Positions 36,284-44,567 of a stretch of DNA of 64,000 nt are shown here, one piece after another. Below the pieces are notes generated by a model. The model ran no database searches, had not been told where the DNA came from, and worked only from the letters and a program-made list of their open reading frames with translations. The stretch spans positions 682,001-746,000 of the forward strand of contig BPKM01000001.1 in the NCBI GenBank assembly GCA_026005135.1. Reading direction: 5' to 3'. The translations under genes were made by a program, and so were the position numbers. The stretch comes from Leptospiraceae bacterium (GTDB lineage: Bacteria; Spirochaetota; Leptospiria; Leptospirales; Leptonemataceae). Within the stretch, counting starts at the first letter, position 1, and each line of letters starts with the position of its first letter.

Positions 36284-37303
36284 TTATGCTGCTTTTATTA
36301 CAAAATTAGAGAAATCTTCAAATACCAAATTATATTTTAATGTAAGATAAATAATTTTAAGCAATTTCCTCGATGTTGCTATAATCGCTTTTCCATTCCC
36401 TTTTTTCATTCTTAATCTTGTATAAAAGTCCCTCAAATAGGGTGAATATTTTATCGCTATCAGGGTAGATTGTATCAAAACTTTTCTTCCTAATTTACTG
36501 CCTCTTTTCGTTATATGTCCATTAATTTTCTTATTATTAGAATGATGTATTGTTGGTACTAAACCAAAATAGGAAAATAATTTCTTCTCATTTTCAAAAT
36601 CATTTATGTTTCCTATTACCGCTAATAATGTTATCCCTGTTTTTGTTCCTATCCCTTTTATACTTGTAATATTTGTAAAACCTGATAAAGATTTCCCTAA
36701 CTCTTCTAATTTTTTATCTATTTCTTTGATAGATTCATTTAAAGATAAAATCTGATTAACTATAATTTTTAATTCAAATCTTACTGTTTCGCTCAATTCT
36801 TCATATTCTAATACCTTCTCTAAACTCTTATCACTTGAAAATTGTTCTTTTTTGGTTAATATTCCCTGTGATAATAAAAGATTGTGAATCTTATTCTTTA
36901 AACTACTTCTTAACTCTACTAATTTGTTCCTTGTATTCGTTAAACTTTCTATCTCCACATAAGCATCATCTTTAATCCGAACTTCTGGCAACATCTCTTT
37001 ACTCGCATAATATGCCAGCAATTCCGCATCATTCTTATCTGTTTTCTTTGTAGACTCACTGATTATCTTAAATTTGCGAGGATTTACCACTATTACGCGA
37101 GATACATAATCTTTTACCTTCTTCCTGAAATACTTTACATTCGTTGTAGACTCTACTGCTAATATATCTTCTTTATTTAATGTCTTTATAAATTTCCCAA
37201 TTTCCAACAACTTATATTTCTCAAATCTCTTTTCTTCTGTCCCCTTTCCCATATAACATACTACAAAGTTGTCTTTGTGCAAATCCACTCCTATATATCT
37301 CAT
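36284..37303 (-). CDS. IS110-family DEDD transposase/recombinase
   Basis: About 339 residues. N-terminal RuvC-like DEDD domain: YIGVDLHKDNFVVCY (first Asp), AVESTTN (Glu), and KKTDKNDAELLAYYA (last Asp pair). The C-terminal Transposase_20 domain has ITSIKGIGTKTGITLLAVIG and the serine region KRGSKLGRKVLIQS. Family knowledge: these enzymes act with an element-encoded bridge RNA that pairs with donor and target DNA. ATG at 37303 is chosen because GGAGG lies directly before it; an ATG at 37315 overlaps that ribosome site. The frame is intact, so the element may be active. Confidence 0.92.
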   Translation of the reverse strand: MRYIGVDLHKDNFVVCYMGKGTEEKRFEKYKLLEIGKFIKTLNKEDILAVESTTNVKYFRKKVKDYVSRVIVVNPRKFKIISESTKKTDKNDAELLAYYASKEMLPEVRIKDDAYVEIESLTNTRNKLVELRSSLKNKIHNLLLSQGILTKKEQFSSDKSLEKVLEYEELSETVRFELKIIVNQILSLNESIKEIDKKLEELGKSLSGFTNITSIKGIGTKTGITLLAVIGNINDFENEKKLFSYFGLVPTIHHSNNKKINGHITKRGSKLGRKVLIQSTLIAIKYSPYLRDFYTRLRMKKGNGKAIIATSRKLLKIIYLTLKYNLVFEDFSNFVIKAA

Positions 37304-37325
37304 AGTTTCCTCCATATCTATAATC

Positions 37326-37500
37326 TTAAAACATAGTTGAGTAGATTCTATCTCGGCTACTCTGCCAAACTCCTATTCAGGCTTTTGCCTATTATGTGAT
37401 TCGGTTATAGGTATGATTAATCTCCTTTTCAGGCTAACTTGCCTATTAAAATATCCAACCTATAACCTATCTACTCTAACTATGCCTTTTCGGCACAGTT
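37326..37500 (-). ncRNA. candidate IS110 bridge RNA
   Basis: The non-coding region directly upstream of the transposase, on the same strand, is highly structured. An outer stem pairs 37332-37346 with 37469-37484 (15 pairs, one bulge); an inner stem pairs 37403-37412 with 37458-37467 (10 perfect pairs). Two sibling hairpins, 37370-37394 and 37422-37448, share CTCCT-TTTCAGGC and GCCTATTA-type flanks and differ in the loop. A third hairpin (TGCC/GGCA) lies at 37483-37495. Two similar internal loops are what is expected of the target- and donor-binding loops of a bridge RNA. Expression and exact ends are unknown. Confidence 0.5.
37335..37348 (-). repeat. subterminal inverted repeat, right copy
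   Basis: Exact reverse complement of the 14-mer at 36211-36224. It also takes part in the outer stem of the candidate bridge RNA, so it may be both an RNA structural element and an end-recognition site. Confidence 0.6.
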
Positions 37501-37605
37501 ATATTCAGAGTCGCACAAGACAACTTTTTCATCTCATCTCCTATTGTTTTTCTAATATAATTGGACTGAATTTTATTTTAAATGTTCATTTTATTTTAAA
37601 TAAAT

Positions 37606-38085
37606 TTATTCTGTATACATTGGTAATGCAATTTGTCCGGTTCTTGCTATTTCTAATATACCATAGTCTTTTAAAACTTTTATTAAACTGTTAATTTGTC
37701 GGGGGTTTCCCTGCACTTCTATTAAAATTGTATTTTCATGAATTTCATGAATTTTACCATTAAAGACTTCTATAATTCCAAAAATTTCTGTTCTTTTATC
37801 TGGCTCTGTTTTTATGCGTACTAAAATCAATTCGCGAATAATTGATTGGGAGTAGGGTAAAATTCTTACATCAATAACATCGGCTAATTTTAAAAGCTGT
37901 CCTCGGAATTGATTTGCAGTATCTTCTCCTCCTGTCATAACAATTGTGATGACAGAAATTTCTGGATTTTCTGTTTCTCCTACTGCAATACTATCAATAT
38001 TATAGCCACGTCTTGTAAAAAGACCAGAAACATGGCTCATAACACCTGGTTTATTTCTAACAGTAATGGATAAAATATGTTTCAT
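37606..38085 (-). CDS. ilvN: acetolactate synthase small (regulatory) subunit
   Basis: A 159-residue regulatory subunit of acetohydroxyacid synthase, first step of branched-chain amino-acid synthesis. N-terminal ACT domain: ITVRNKPGVMSHVSGLFTRRGYNIDSIAVG. The C-terminal domain has ELILVRIKTEPDKRTEI and ends IARTGQIALPMYTE. Length is typical (about 160). The catalytic subunit ilvB is not in the window, which is unusual since the pair is commonly adjacent; the insertion sequence downstream may have separated former neighbours. An AGGAG ribosome site precedes the ATG. Confidence 0.95.
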   Translation of the reverse strand: MKHILSITVRNKPGVMSHVSGLFTRRGYNIDSIAVGETENPEISVITIVMTGGEDTANQFRGQLLKLADVIDVRILPYSQSIIRELILVRIKTEPDKRTEIFGIIEVFNGKIHEIHENTILIEVQGNPRQINSLIKVLKDYGILEIARTGQIALPMYTE

Positions 38086-38140
38086 AAAGTTCTCCTGATA
38101 ATAAAAATTATATATTTATAGTAAATCAATAACTTTAGTT

Positions 38141-40051
38141 ATGAATTTTTATTTTATTATAGGGTCAAATCATTTCTATTTATTAAATTATGGTTTATTA
38201 TTTATCGTTTTCTTTTTTTTTGGTTTTTATATGATAAGATTATTGATTAGAATTATTCTTTATCCTTTTAGAATTTTGTTTTATGTTTACCATAAATTAA
38301 CATATTATTTTACTGGAGAAAGGATTGTTTATATTAAAATTCCCTCTAAGTTTACATATTTTGAAAAAACAGGTATTATTAAAATTTTAACAGATAAAGA
38401 AGAACATAATTATTTTTTGTTTTTATTAATGTTAGATAAAATTGGAGAAGAGGAAAAAATAAAGAAGGTTATATTAGAAATTCCTTCACTTGAAGCTCTG
38501 GAATGGAATCAAATAGAAGATATAATTAAAGTAATAGAAAAGCTTAGAGAAAAAGGTAAAGTTATTCATGCTTATGTAGAAGAAGGTGGAATTAAAACAT
38601 TGTTAGTTGCTTCTTCCAGTAATTTTAGATATTGTGGTGATTGGGCACAATTTATAACTGTTCTTCCCCATTTTGAACAGTTTTACTTAGGGGATTTTTT
38701 TAAAAATCTTGGTATTCAATTTGATGTTTTTACTGCTGGTAAATATAAAAGTGCTGGTGAAATGTATCAAAGAAATAAAATATCACCATCAGCGAAGGAA
38801 AATATCATTGAATTAATTCAAGATAAAAGGAGTGAAATATTAAAGCAATTTTTAAAGACTCCTAATATGAATCAAAGTGATATAAAAAAAATATGGAATC
38901 TATTTTTAAATCAATCTATTGTATCTGCAACGGAATTGTTCCAGCTGGGATTTTTTCATCAATTTATGGATCAGGTTCAATTAATAGATTATGTCTCGGA
39001 AAATAAATCTCCATTTATACCAAATGAAATAGAACATAATATACAGGGACAGGGAGATGCAATCAAGAAAGATAAAGATCAAAAATACGAGGAGAAAACA
39101 GATAAAAAAATAAAAGTTATCACCCAGGATCAATTTTTAAAAATGAATTATAAAAAAAATTATAAATTATTACCATTTATAACAAAACCAGAAAGTATTG
39201 CTCTTGTTGTTATGGATGGAATTATTCTTAGAGGAGATGAAGACGACGAAGCTAAATCTGGAACAATAAATGCGAAAGGATATATAAAAATAATAGAAGA
39301 ATTAAAAGAATCAAAAGAAAAAGCTGTTATTATTTTTGTTAATAGTCCTGGTGGAATGAGTGATGCAAGTGAATTTTTGTATCAACATATTAGAAAACTT
39401 TCTCGTATAAAACCTGTTTATATTTTACAGGGTAATGTTGCTGCATCTGGTGGATATTATATTTCTTGTGCTGGTAATAAAATTTATGCTTATAATTCTA
39501 CCATAACAGGTTCTATTGGTGTATTACGTTTAAGACCTACCTTATATAATTTATATAAAAAATTAAAAATCAATAAAAGTAAATTGATGTTTGATAAAAC
39601 AACAGAGATCTTTTCTGAATCCAGTCCATTAAAAAAAGAATCAAAAGAATTACTACAAAAAACTACTTTAGATGCTTATCAGATTTTTTTAGATAGAGTT
39701 GCAAGAGGTAGAGGTAAATTAATAGAACAAGTTAAACATTTCGCGGAAGGTCGTGTATATTCTTCTTTTCGCTTTAAAGAAGCTGGTTTGTTAGATGGAA
39801 TAACAAATTTTATAGATTTAATTCAAATAATAAAACAAGAGTTAGGAATAAAAAAAGAAAAAAAAGTTATGTTGAATTTTTATCCTCTTGTTAAGTTTGA
39901 TTTAAAAGAAATATTGAATGTAAAAAATTTATTAACAGATAACCGCATAGATATTCTTAATAGAGGTTTGAATATTTTTAAATTTTTACAAAAAGATTTA
40001 TATATTTCTATAGATGCTTTAAATCTTTATTTCGAAAAATGGATAAAATAA
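38141..40051 (+). CDS. sppA: signal peptide peptidase SppA, long two-domain form
   Basis: A 636-residue S49 serine protease anchored by an N-terminal membrane helix (about 5-45), with the catalytic parts outside the cytoplasm. The first S49 domain (about 65-260) carries TAGKYKSAGEMY with the general-base Lys. The second (about 350-560) carries NSPGGMSDASEF, VAASGGYYISCAG and ITGSIGV with the nucleophile Ser. This Lys/Ser split across tandem domains is that of the E. coli-type SppA. It cleaves remnant signal peptides. It is divergent from ilvN and 10 bp upstream of the ApbE-like gene. Confidence 0.92.
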   Translation: MNFYFIIGSNHFYLLNYGLLFIVFFFFGFYMIRLLIRIILYPFRILFYVYHKLTYYFTGERIVYIKIPSKFTYFEKTGIIKILTDKEEHNYFLFLLMLDKIGEEEKIKKVILEIPSLEALEWNQIEDIIKVIEKLREKGKVIHAYVEEGGIKTLLVASSSNFRYCGDWAQFITVLPHFEQFYLGDFFKNLGIQFDVFTAGKYKSAGEMYQRNKISPSAKENIIELIQDKRSEILKQFLKTPNMNQSDIKKIWNLFLNQSIVSATELFQLGFFHQFMDQVQLIDYVSENKSPFIPNEIEHNIQGQGDAIKKDKDQKYEEKTDKKIKVITQDQFLKMNYKKNYKLLPFITKPESIALVVMDGIILRGDEDDEAKSGTINAKGYIKIIEELKESKEKAVIIFVNSPGGMSDASEFLYQHIRKLSRIKPVYILQGNVAASGGYYISCAGNKIYAYNSTITGSIGVLRLRPTLYNLYKKLKINKSKLMFDKTTEIFSESSPLKKESKELLQKTTLDAYQIFLDRVARGRGKLIEQVKHFAEGRVYSSFRFKEAGLLDGITNFIDLIQIIKQELGIKKEKKVMLNFYPLVKFDLKEILNVKNLLTDNRIDILNRGLNIFKFLQKDLYISIDALNLYFEKWIK

Positions 40052-40061
40052 TATTACATTA

Positions 40062-40973
40062 ATGAAAAAATTAATATTTTTAATTTTTCTTTCAGGTTAT
40101 CTTCTTTGTAATTGTAGCCATAATTATAAAAGTAATGGTGATCTATCAATTCGTTATTGGCAAAAAAATGGAAATATTTTTGGAACATCATTTACAATTG
40201 TATTAGAAGTTCAGAAAAATTTCGATCCAGATCCTATAGAAAATAAAATTCAACAAATATTTAATGAAATAGATCAAGCCTTTTCTTTGTATAAGAGAGA
40301 AAGTAAAATTTATAAATTAAATCAAAATCATTTTGTTTTATTCAATGCAAAAGAAATTTATTTATTTCAACTATCTAAGGAGATTTGTTTTAAAACCAAA
40401 GGATATTTTTTCCCTTATACTAAAGATACTTTAAAAAACTTAAAGATGTATATAGAAATTAAAGAAGAGAATTATCAATCTATTTGCAATTTATTTAGTA
40501 TAAAAGAAACAAACAATAAAAAATATATAGTTAAAAAAAAATATCCTTTTATTGAATTTGATTTTAATGCAATTGCAAAAGGTTATACAGTTGATTTAAT
40601 CAAAGACTATCTAAATGAACATAATATAAAATCATATTTAATAGAAATTGGAGGAGAAATTTGCACAGGAAATCCACCTGAAATGAATCACAGGGGTTGG
40701 TTAATAGCATTAGAAACACCAACATCAGATCCTATAAATAAACGTATTTATCAAACCCTTTATTTAAAAAATATTTGTTTAGCAACTTCTGGAAATTATT
40801 TTAAAAATCATATTTTTAATCCTTATTCATTAAAAAAACAAAATAAAAACATATCTGTTTCAGTTTTAGGACCATCCTGTACAATAGCAGATGCCTATGC
40901 CACATTTATAACAATAAAAGAGAACTATACACTATATTCTAATGAATATAGTGTTATAAGAAATAAAGATTAA
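40062..40973 (+). CDS. apbE: FAD:protein FMN transferase, ApbE-like lipoprotein
   Basis: A 303-residue exported flavin transferase that attaches FMN covalently to Thr in flavoproteins such as RnfG/NqrC. A lipoprotein-type signal, LIFLIFLSGYLLCNC, is followed by the ApbE fold: IFGTSFTIVLE, DFNAIAKGYTVDLIK, IEIGGEICTG, LATSGNY and TIADAYAT, with the metal-binding Asp/Thr segment. Slightly short for ApbE (usually 320-350). Lies 10 bp after sppA, so probably in the same transcript. No Rnf/Nqr genes are in the window. Confidence 0.9.
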   Translation: MKKLIFLIFLSGYLLCNCSHNYKSNGDLSIRYWQKNGNIFGTSFTIVLEVQKNFDPDPIENKIQQIFNEIDQAFSLYKRESKIYKLNQNHFVLFNAKEIYLFQLSKEICFKTKGYFFPYTKDTLKNLKMYIEIKEENYQSICNLFSIKETNNKKYIVKKKYPFIEFDFNAIAKGYTVDLIKDYLNEHNIKSYLIEIGGEICTGNPPEMNHRGWLIALETPTSDPINKRIYQTLYLKNICLATSGNYFKNHIFNPYSLKKQNKNISVSVLGPSCTIADAYATFITIKENYTLYSNEYSVIRNKD

Positions 40974-41061
40974 AAAATAAATACGTATTGAATTGACGAA
41001 TTCATTTTAAAATTAATTTTCTTTTTCTTGACTAATAAATCAATTTTAAAATTTTAAAAAT

Positions 41062-41508
41062 ATGCAATTAACAAAGGATATTATTGGACAGAAGCTAAAA
41101 AGCTACACCATACAGGTAGAAAAAGGTAAAATTCGGGAATTTTGCATGGCAATTGGAGAGAAAAATCCAATTTTTTATAGCGAAGAAGAAGCGAAAAAAG
41201 CAGGATATGATGGCATTCCCATTCCACCAACGTTTCAAACAACATTTCAGTTCTGGGGATATCCAGAAATTTTTGAAGATATGAGAAAAATGGGAATTGA
41301 TACCGATCGTTTACTACATATGAAAGAAGAATATACCTATCTAAAGCCTGTTTATGCTGGAATGACTATTAAAGCAGAAGGTGAAGTTGTAGATGTTAAA
41401 ACGGGTAAAATGGAAGTAGTAACATTTCGTACTACCTTCAAAGATGATAAAGATGAGCCCTGTATTATTGCAGAAATGGGTATTATTTTAAGACCAAAGG
41501 AATCATAA
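41062..41508 (+). CDS. MaoC/FAS1-like dehydratase subunit (HadA-type)
   Basis: A 148-residue hotdog-fold protein of the FAS1_DH/MaoC N-terminal type: YTIQVEKGKIREFCMAIGEKNPIFY and IPIPPTFQTTFQFW. This half normally lacks the catalytic Asp-His pair and forms a heterodimer with the MaoC subunit encoded next, together hydrating enoyl-CoA or dehydrating (R)-3-hydroxyacyl thioesters. It lies 15 bp before its partner. GC is somewhat above the local background. Confidence 0.85.
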   Translation: MQLTKDIIGQKLKSYTIQVEKGKIREFCMAIGEKNPIFYSEEEAKKAGYDGIPIPPTFQTTFQFWGYPEIFEDMRKMGIDTDRLLHMKEEYTYLKPVYAGMTIKAEGEVVDVKTGKMEVVTFRTTFKDDKDEPCIIAEMGIILRPKES

Positions 41509-41523
41509 AAGAGGAGTATTTTT

Positions 41524-41937
41524 ATGAATAGAGTAAAATATGAAAATTTCCAAGTAGATCAGGAATTAGAGCCATTAAAAGTCGGTCCCATCCAGCATAT
41601 GGATTTAGTTCGTTATGCAGGAGCTTCTGGTGATTTTAATCCTATTCATACTGATCCAGAATTTGCAAAAAAAGTAGGTCTTGGTGGAACTATCGCTCAT
41701 GGTATGTATGTAATGGCACAGGTAGGAAGATTGTTAACAAATCATTTTCATCTTCATCAAATTAAAAAGTTTGGTGTAAAATTCAAAGGAATGACCAGAC
41801 CTGGAGAAACGATTATTTGTACAGGAAAAGTTAAAAAGAAAAATGATGAAACAAAAACTATCATTTTAACATTACAAGCTGCTTCTGAAACTGGAGATGT
41901 TAAATTAACAGGAGAAGCTGAAATTGCCTGTGATTAA
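41524..41937 (+). CDS. MaoC-family (R)-hydratase subunit (HadB-type)
   Basis: A 137-residue hotdog-fold hydratase. The hydratase-2 signature YAGASGDFNPIHTDPEFA supplies the catalytic Asp and His, followed by GTIAHGMYVMAQVGRLL. Pairs with the upstream gene (15 bp gap) as a HadA/HadB-like heterodimer acting on acyl-thioesters. GAGGAG ribosome site before the ATG. A hairpin follows the stop. Confidence 0.92.
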   Translation: MNRVKYENFQVDQELEPLKVGPIQHMDLVRYAGASGDFNPIHTDPEFAKKVGLGGTIAHGMYVMAQVGRLLTNHFHLHQIKKFGVKFKGMTRPGETIICTGKVKKKNDETKTIILTLQAASETGDVKLTGEAEIACD

Positions 41938-41938
41938 T

Positions 41939-41961
41939 GTTGTTGCCTATTGGGCAACAAC
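41939..41961 (+). terminator. hairpin after the MaoC pair
   Basis: A 9-bp perfect stem, GTTGTTGCC / GGCAACAAC, with loop TATTG, begins 2 bp after the hydratase stop and is followed by a T-rich tract (CTCATTTATTTTATTTT). Likely a rho-independent terminator or attenuator between the hydratase pair and the downstream gene. Confidence 0.65.
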
Positions 41962-41978
41962 TCATTTATTTTATTTTA

Positions 41979-42386
41979 ATGATATATCATAAAGATTATG
42001 TTATAAAACTAATTCAGCAATTTATTGTTTTTCTTGCTAAGGTTTTTAAATTGAAATCTAATGAGGATCCTGAAGTCCTATTAATCGAAATAGAAAAAGC
42101 ATATGCTTTATTTCTTGGTTATCCTAAGGAAGTCTTATTAAAATTGGATCTAAATTCATTAATTCATTTATTTTCAATACATAATTATTTTCAATATGAA
42201 CGATTAGGAATCTTAGGAATTTTATTATTAGAAGAAGCAGATATTTATAAGAACTTAAATTCGCCAGAAGAAGCTCAACTTTTAAAGAAAAAAGGAATAG
42301 AATTATTGGATTTTTGTATTGATAATATAGAAGATAAAGAATTTAAAACTATTATAAAAAAGAATTTAGAAGATGCAAAACAATAA
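41979..42386 (+). CDS. DUF6483-like small helical protein
   Basis: A ~135-residue helical protein. The pattern DYVIKLIQQFIVFLAKVF at the start and the later LGILLLEEADIYKNLNSPEEAQLLKKKG recall the DUF6483 family, of unknown function; the assignment is by memory and weak. The frame opens at an ATG at 41937, but that would place the terminator hairpin inside the gene, so ATG 41979 is preferred. It overlaps the queG start by 14 nt. Confidence 0.6.
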   Translation: MIYHKDYVIKLIQQFIVFLAKVFKLKSNEDPEVLLIEIEKAYALFLGYPKEVLLKLDLNSLIHLFSIHNYFQYERLGILGILLLEEADIYKNLNSPEEAQLLKKKGIELLDFCIDNIEDKEFKTIIKKNLEDAKQ

Positions 42387-43338
42387 ATTTGATGAACAGA
42401 TATTATTAAAAGTAAAAGATTTTGCGAAGAATTTAGGATTTGATTTATTCGGTATTACATTGCCTCAATTAAAAAAAGAAGATTATGAATATTTAAAAGA
42501 ATTTATCAATAAGAAAAAATATGCTAATATGCACTGGTTTGAAAACTATAAAGAAATACGTTTACATCCTTCAAAAATCTTAGAAAATTGTAAATCTGTT
42601 ATTATTTTAGGTTATTTTTATAAAGACCAACAATACGAAGATATAATTAAGAAAAGTAAAATTAAAATTTCACGTTATGCAATTGGGAAGGATTATCATA
42701 AAATTTTAAAGAAAAAACTAAAAAAAATAGAAGAATATTTAAAACAAATTTGTAAAAATATACAAACTCGTATTACAGTAGATTCTGCTCCTGTTCCAGA
42801 AAAACTTTTAGCAAAAAATGCTGGTATTGGATGGCAGGGAAAAAATACAAATATAATTCATCCAGAATTTGGTTCTTATTTTTTTATCAGTTGTATTTTT
42901 ACGGATTATGAAATTCCATCAAATTGGAAGCAGGAAAATATTACTGATCATTGTAAAGGTTGTATGCTATGTATTAAACATTGTCCTACTGGTGCATTAG
43001 AACCTTATCGTTTAAATGTAGAAAAATGCATCTCTTATTGGACTATAGAAAGTAAAATGCCGGTACCAGAAGAAATTATTAGAATCAGTAAAGGATGGGT
43101 TTTTGGTTGTGATATTTGTCAGGAAGTATGTCCATACAATAGAAGAAAAATAGCCTTATATAAACAAACGAATGAACCTGATTTTTATTTGAGATTAGAA
43201 ATAAAAAAAATTTTAAATCAATTACCAGAAGAAAAAGATTGGGATAATTTAAAGAATTCGCCTTTAAAAAGAGTTTCCTATTACATATTTAAAGAGAACT
43301 ATAAAAATACTTTAAATTGTGAATATTCTCATGTATAA
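42373..43338 (+). CDS. queG: epoxyqueuosine reductase
   Basis: A 321-residue cobalamin- and Fe-S-dependent enzyme for the last step of queuosine synthesis in tRNA. Motifs: SRYAIGKDYHKILKKKL, VDSAPVPEKLLAKNAGIGW, and two 4Fe-4S ferredoxin motifs, CKGCMLCIKHCPTGA and CDICQEVCPYN. Shorter than forms with C-terminal HEAT repeats. Overlaps the upstream gene by 14 nt and the rsmH start by 8 nt, so it is in one operon with them. Confidence 0.95.
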   Translation: MQNNKFDEQILLKVKDFAKNLGFDLFGITLPQLKKEDYEYLKEFINKKKYANMHWFENYKEIRLHPSKILENCKSVIILGYFYKDQQYEDIIKKSKIKISRYAIGKDYHKILKKKLKKIEEYLKQICKNIQTRITVDSAPVPEKLLAKNAGIGWQGKNTNIIHPEFGSYFFISCIFTDYEIPSNWKQENITDHCKGCMLCIKHCPTGALEPYRLNVEKCISYWTIESKMPVPEEIIRISKGWVFGCDICQEVCPYNRRKIALYKQTNEPDFYLRLEIKKILNQLPEEKDWDNLKNSPLKRVSYYIFKENYKNTLNCEYSHV

Positions 43339-44295
43339 AATAGAAACAATTAAAGAAAAATTTTTTCATTTTCCTGTAATGTATAGAGAAGTATTATATT
43401 ATTTTTCGATGATTTCTAAAACAAATCCTTTAATTATAGATTGTACCTTAGGAAGTGGAGGTCATGCTTCATTTAATATATAGAAATTCAAAAGAACCAT
43501 TATTTATTGGTTTCGAAAGAGACAAACGAATGATTGTTAAAGCAATAGAATATTTAAAAAATAATCAAATTGAAGCTGTTCTATTAAATCAACGTTTTAA
43601 TGAAAAAATAAATAAAAATATAATTACAACATCGGGATTTTATATTATTAATCAGCGGTTTTCTAAGGTTAATGAATTTGTAAATCAATTAGAAAAAAAA
43701 GTAGATTTTTTAATTTGTGATTTAGGTATTTCTATGTTCCATTTAAAAGAAGATTGGGGATTTTCTATGAAAAATAATCATTTAGATATGAGGCTTGATG
43801 AAGAAAGTTTAAATTTATTAGAAATATTAAATACTTATAAAGAAGAAGATTTAGCAAATATTATTTATCAATATGGAGAAGAAAGATATTCTAAATATAT
43901 TGCAAAAGAAATTGTAAAAAAAAGACCTATACAATCTGCTACTATATTAAAAGATATTATTATAAATGTTTATTATAAAAAATTAAAAAAACATATTAAT
44001 GAAAAAGTTGTTCAGAGAACATTTCAGGCATTTCGAATCTATATAAATAAAGAATTAGAAGAATTAGAAATACTTTTAAAACATTTGAAAAATATTTTAA
44101 GTCGAGATGGTATTGCTGTTTTTATTAGCTTCCATTCTTTAGAAGATAGAATAATAAAACATGCTTTTAAAGACTTAAAAAATAAAGGATTTTCTATATT
44201 AACAAAAAAACCTTTGACTTCCTCAACAAGATGAATTAAAAGTAAATTCTGCTTCTCGTTCAGCAAAAATGAGGGTTATACAATGCAACGTTTAA
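43331..44295 (+). CDS. rsmH: 16S rRNA m4C1402 methyltransferase, broken by two single-base insertions
   Basis: Methylates N4 of C1402 in 16S rRNA, the same nucleotide targeted by the RsmI encoded at 8727. ATG 43331 starts FHFPVMYREVLYYF and DCTLGSGGHAS (SAM site). One extra T near 43472-43474 shifts into the frame with FIGFERDKRMI, FLICDLGISMFHL and AVFISFHSLEDRIIKHAF. One extra T near 44218 shifts into the ending LKVNSASRSAKMRVIQC. Removing both restores a normal protein of about 320 residues. Its end overlaps the ftsL-like gene by 13 nt. In most bacteria rsmH (mraW) and ftsL open the division/cell-wall cluster. Confidence 0.9.
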
Positions 44296-44567
44296 AAACA
44301 ATATTAAGTATTTATATCGTTTTTATATTAATTTTTATATTATGTATTTTTATTTTTAAAAAGAAAGTTGAATCTATCATCTTAAATAGAGAAATTTATT
44401 TATTAGAATTAAAGAATAAAGAATTAAAAAGAAAAAATCAAATTTTAAAAGCAGAAATTGCGAAAAGAAAAACAAAAAATAAAGAATCTATATTATATTA
44501 TTGGAAAATATATGGTGCTTTACCAGATTATGAAAATCAAAAAGTAATAAAGATTCTTATTAAGTGA
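44283..44567 (+). CDS. FtsL-like division protein (putative)
   Basis: A 94-residue bitopic membrane protein: short basic cytoplasmic N-terminus, one membrane helix (about 8-25, ILSIYIVFILIFILCIFIF), then a Lys/Glu-rich coiled coil. The size, topology and position directly after rsmH match FtsL, which bridges FtsB/FtsQ to the FtsWI synthase. FtsL sequences diverge too far for recognition by motif, so the call rests on context. The next gene is convergent, so ftsI does not follow. Confidence 0.6.
   Translation: MQRLKTILSIYIVFILIFILCIFIFKKKVESIILNREIYLLELKNKELKRKNQILKAEIAKRKTKNKESILYYWKIYGALPDYENQKVIKILIK

Larger units (their letters stand above)
36206..37500 (-). mobile_element. IS110/IS1111-family insertion sequence (boundaries approximate)
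   Basis: Contains one DEDD transposase gene flanked by non-coding ends, with the larger structured end upstream of the transposase. The 14-mer GAATCTACTCAACT at 36211-36224 recurs inverted at 37335-37348, a subterminal inverted repeat as in IS1111-type elements. The exact ends cannot be fixed without an empty-site comparison; they must lie between the barrel gene start (36147) and the ilvN stop (37606). The element separates two unrelated genes and seems intact. Confidence 0.75.

Noticed and set aside
37413-37694. 93-residue plus-strand frame over the IS upstream region and the ilvN end
   Set aside because: It crosses the structured non-coding RNA region and runs antisense to ilvN; no ribosome site or family signal.
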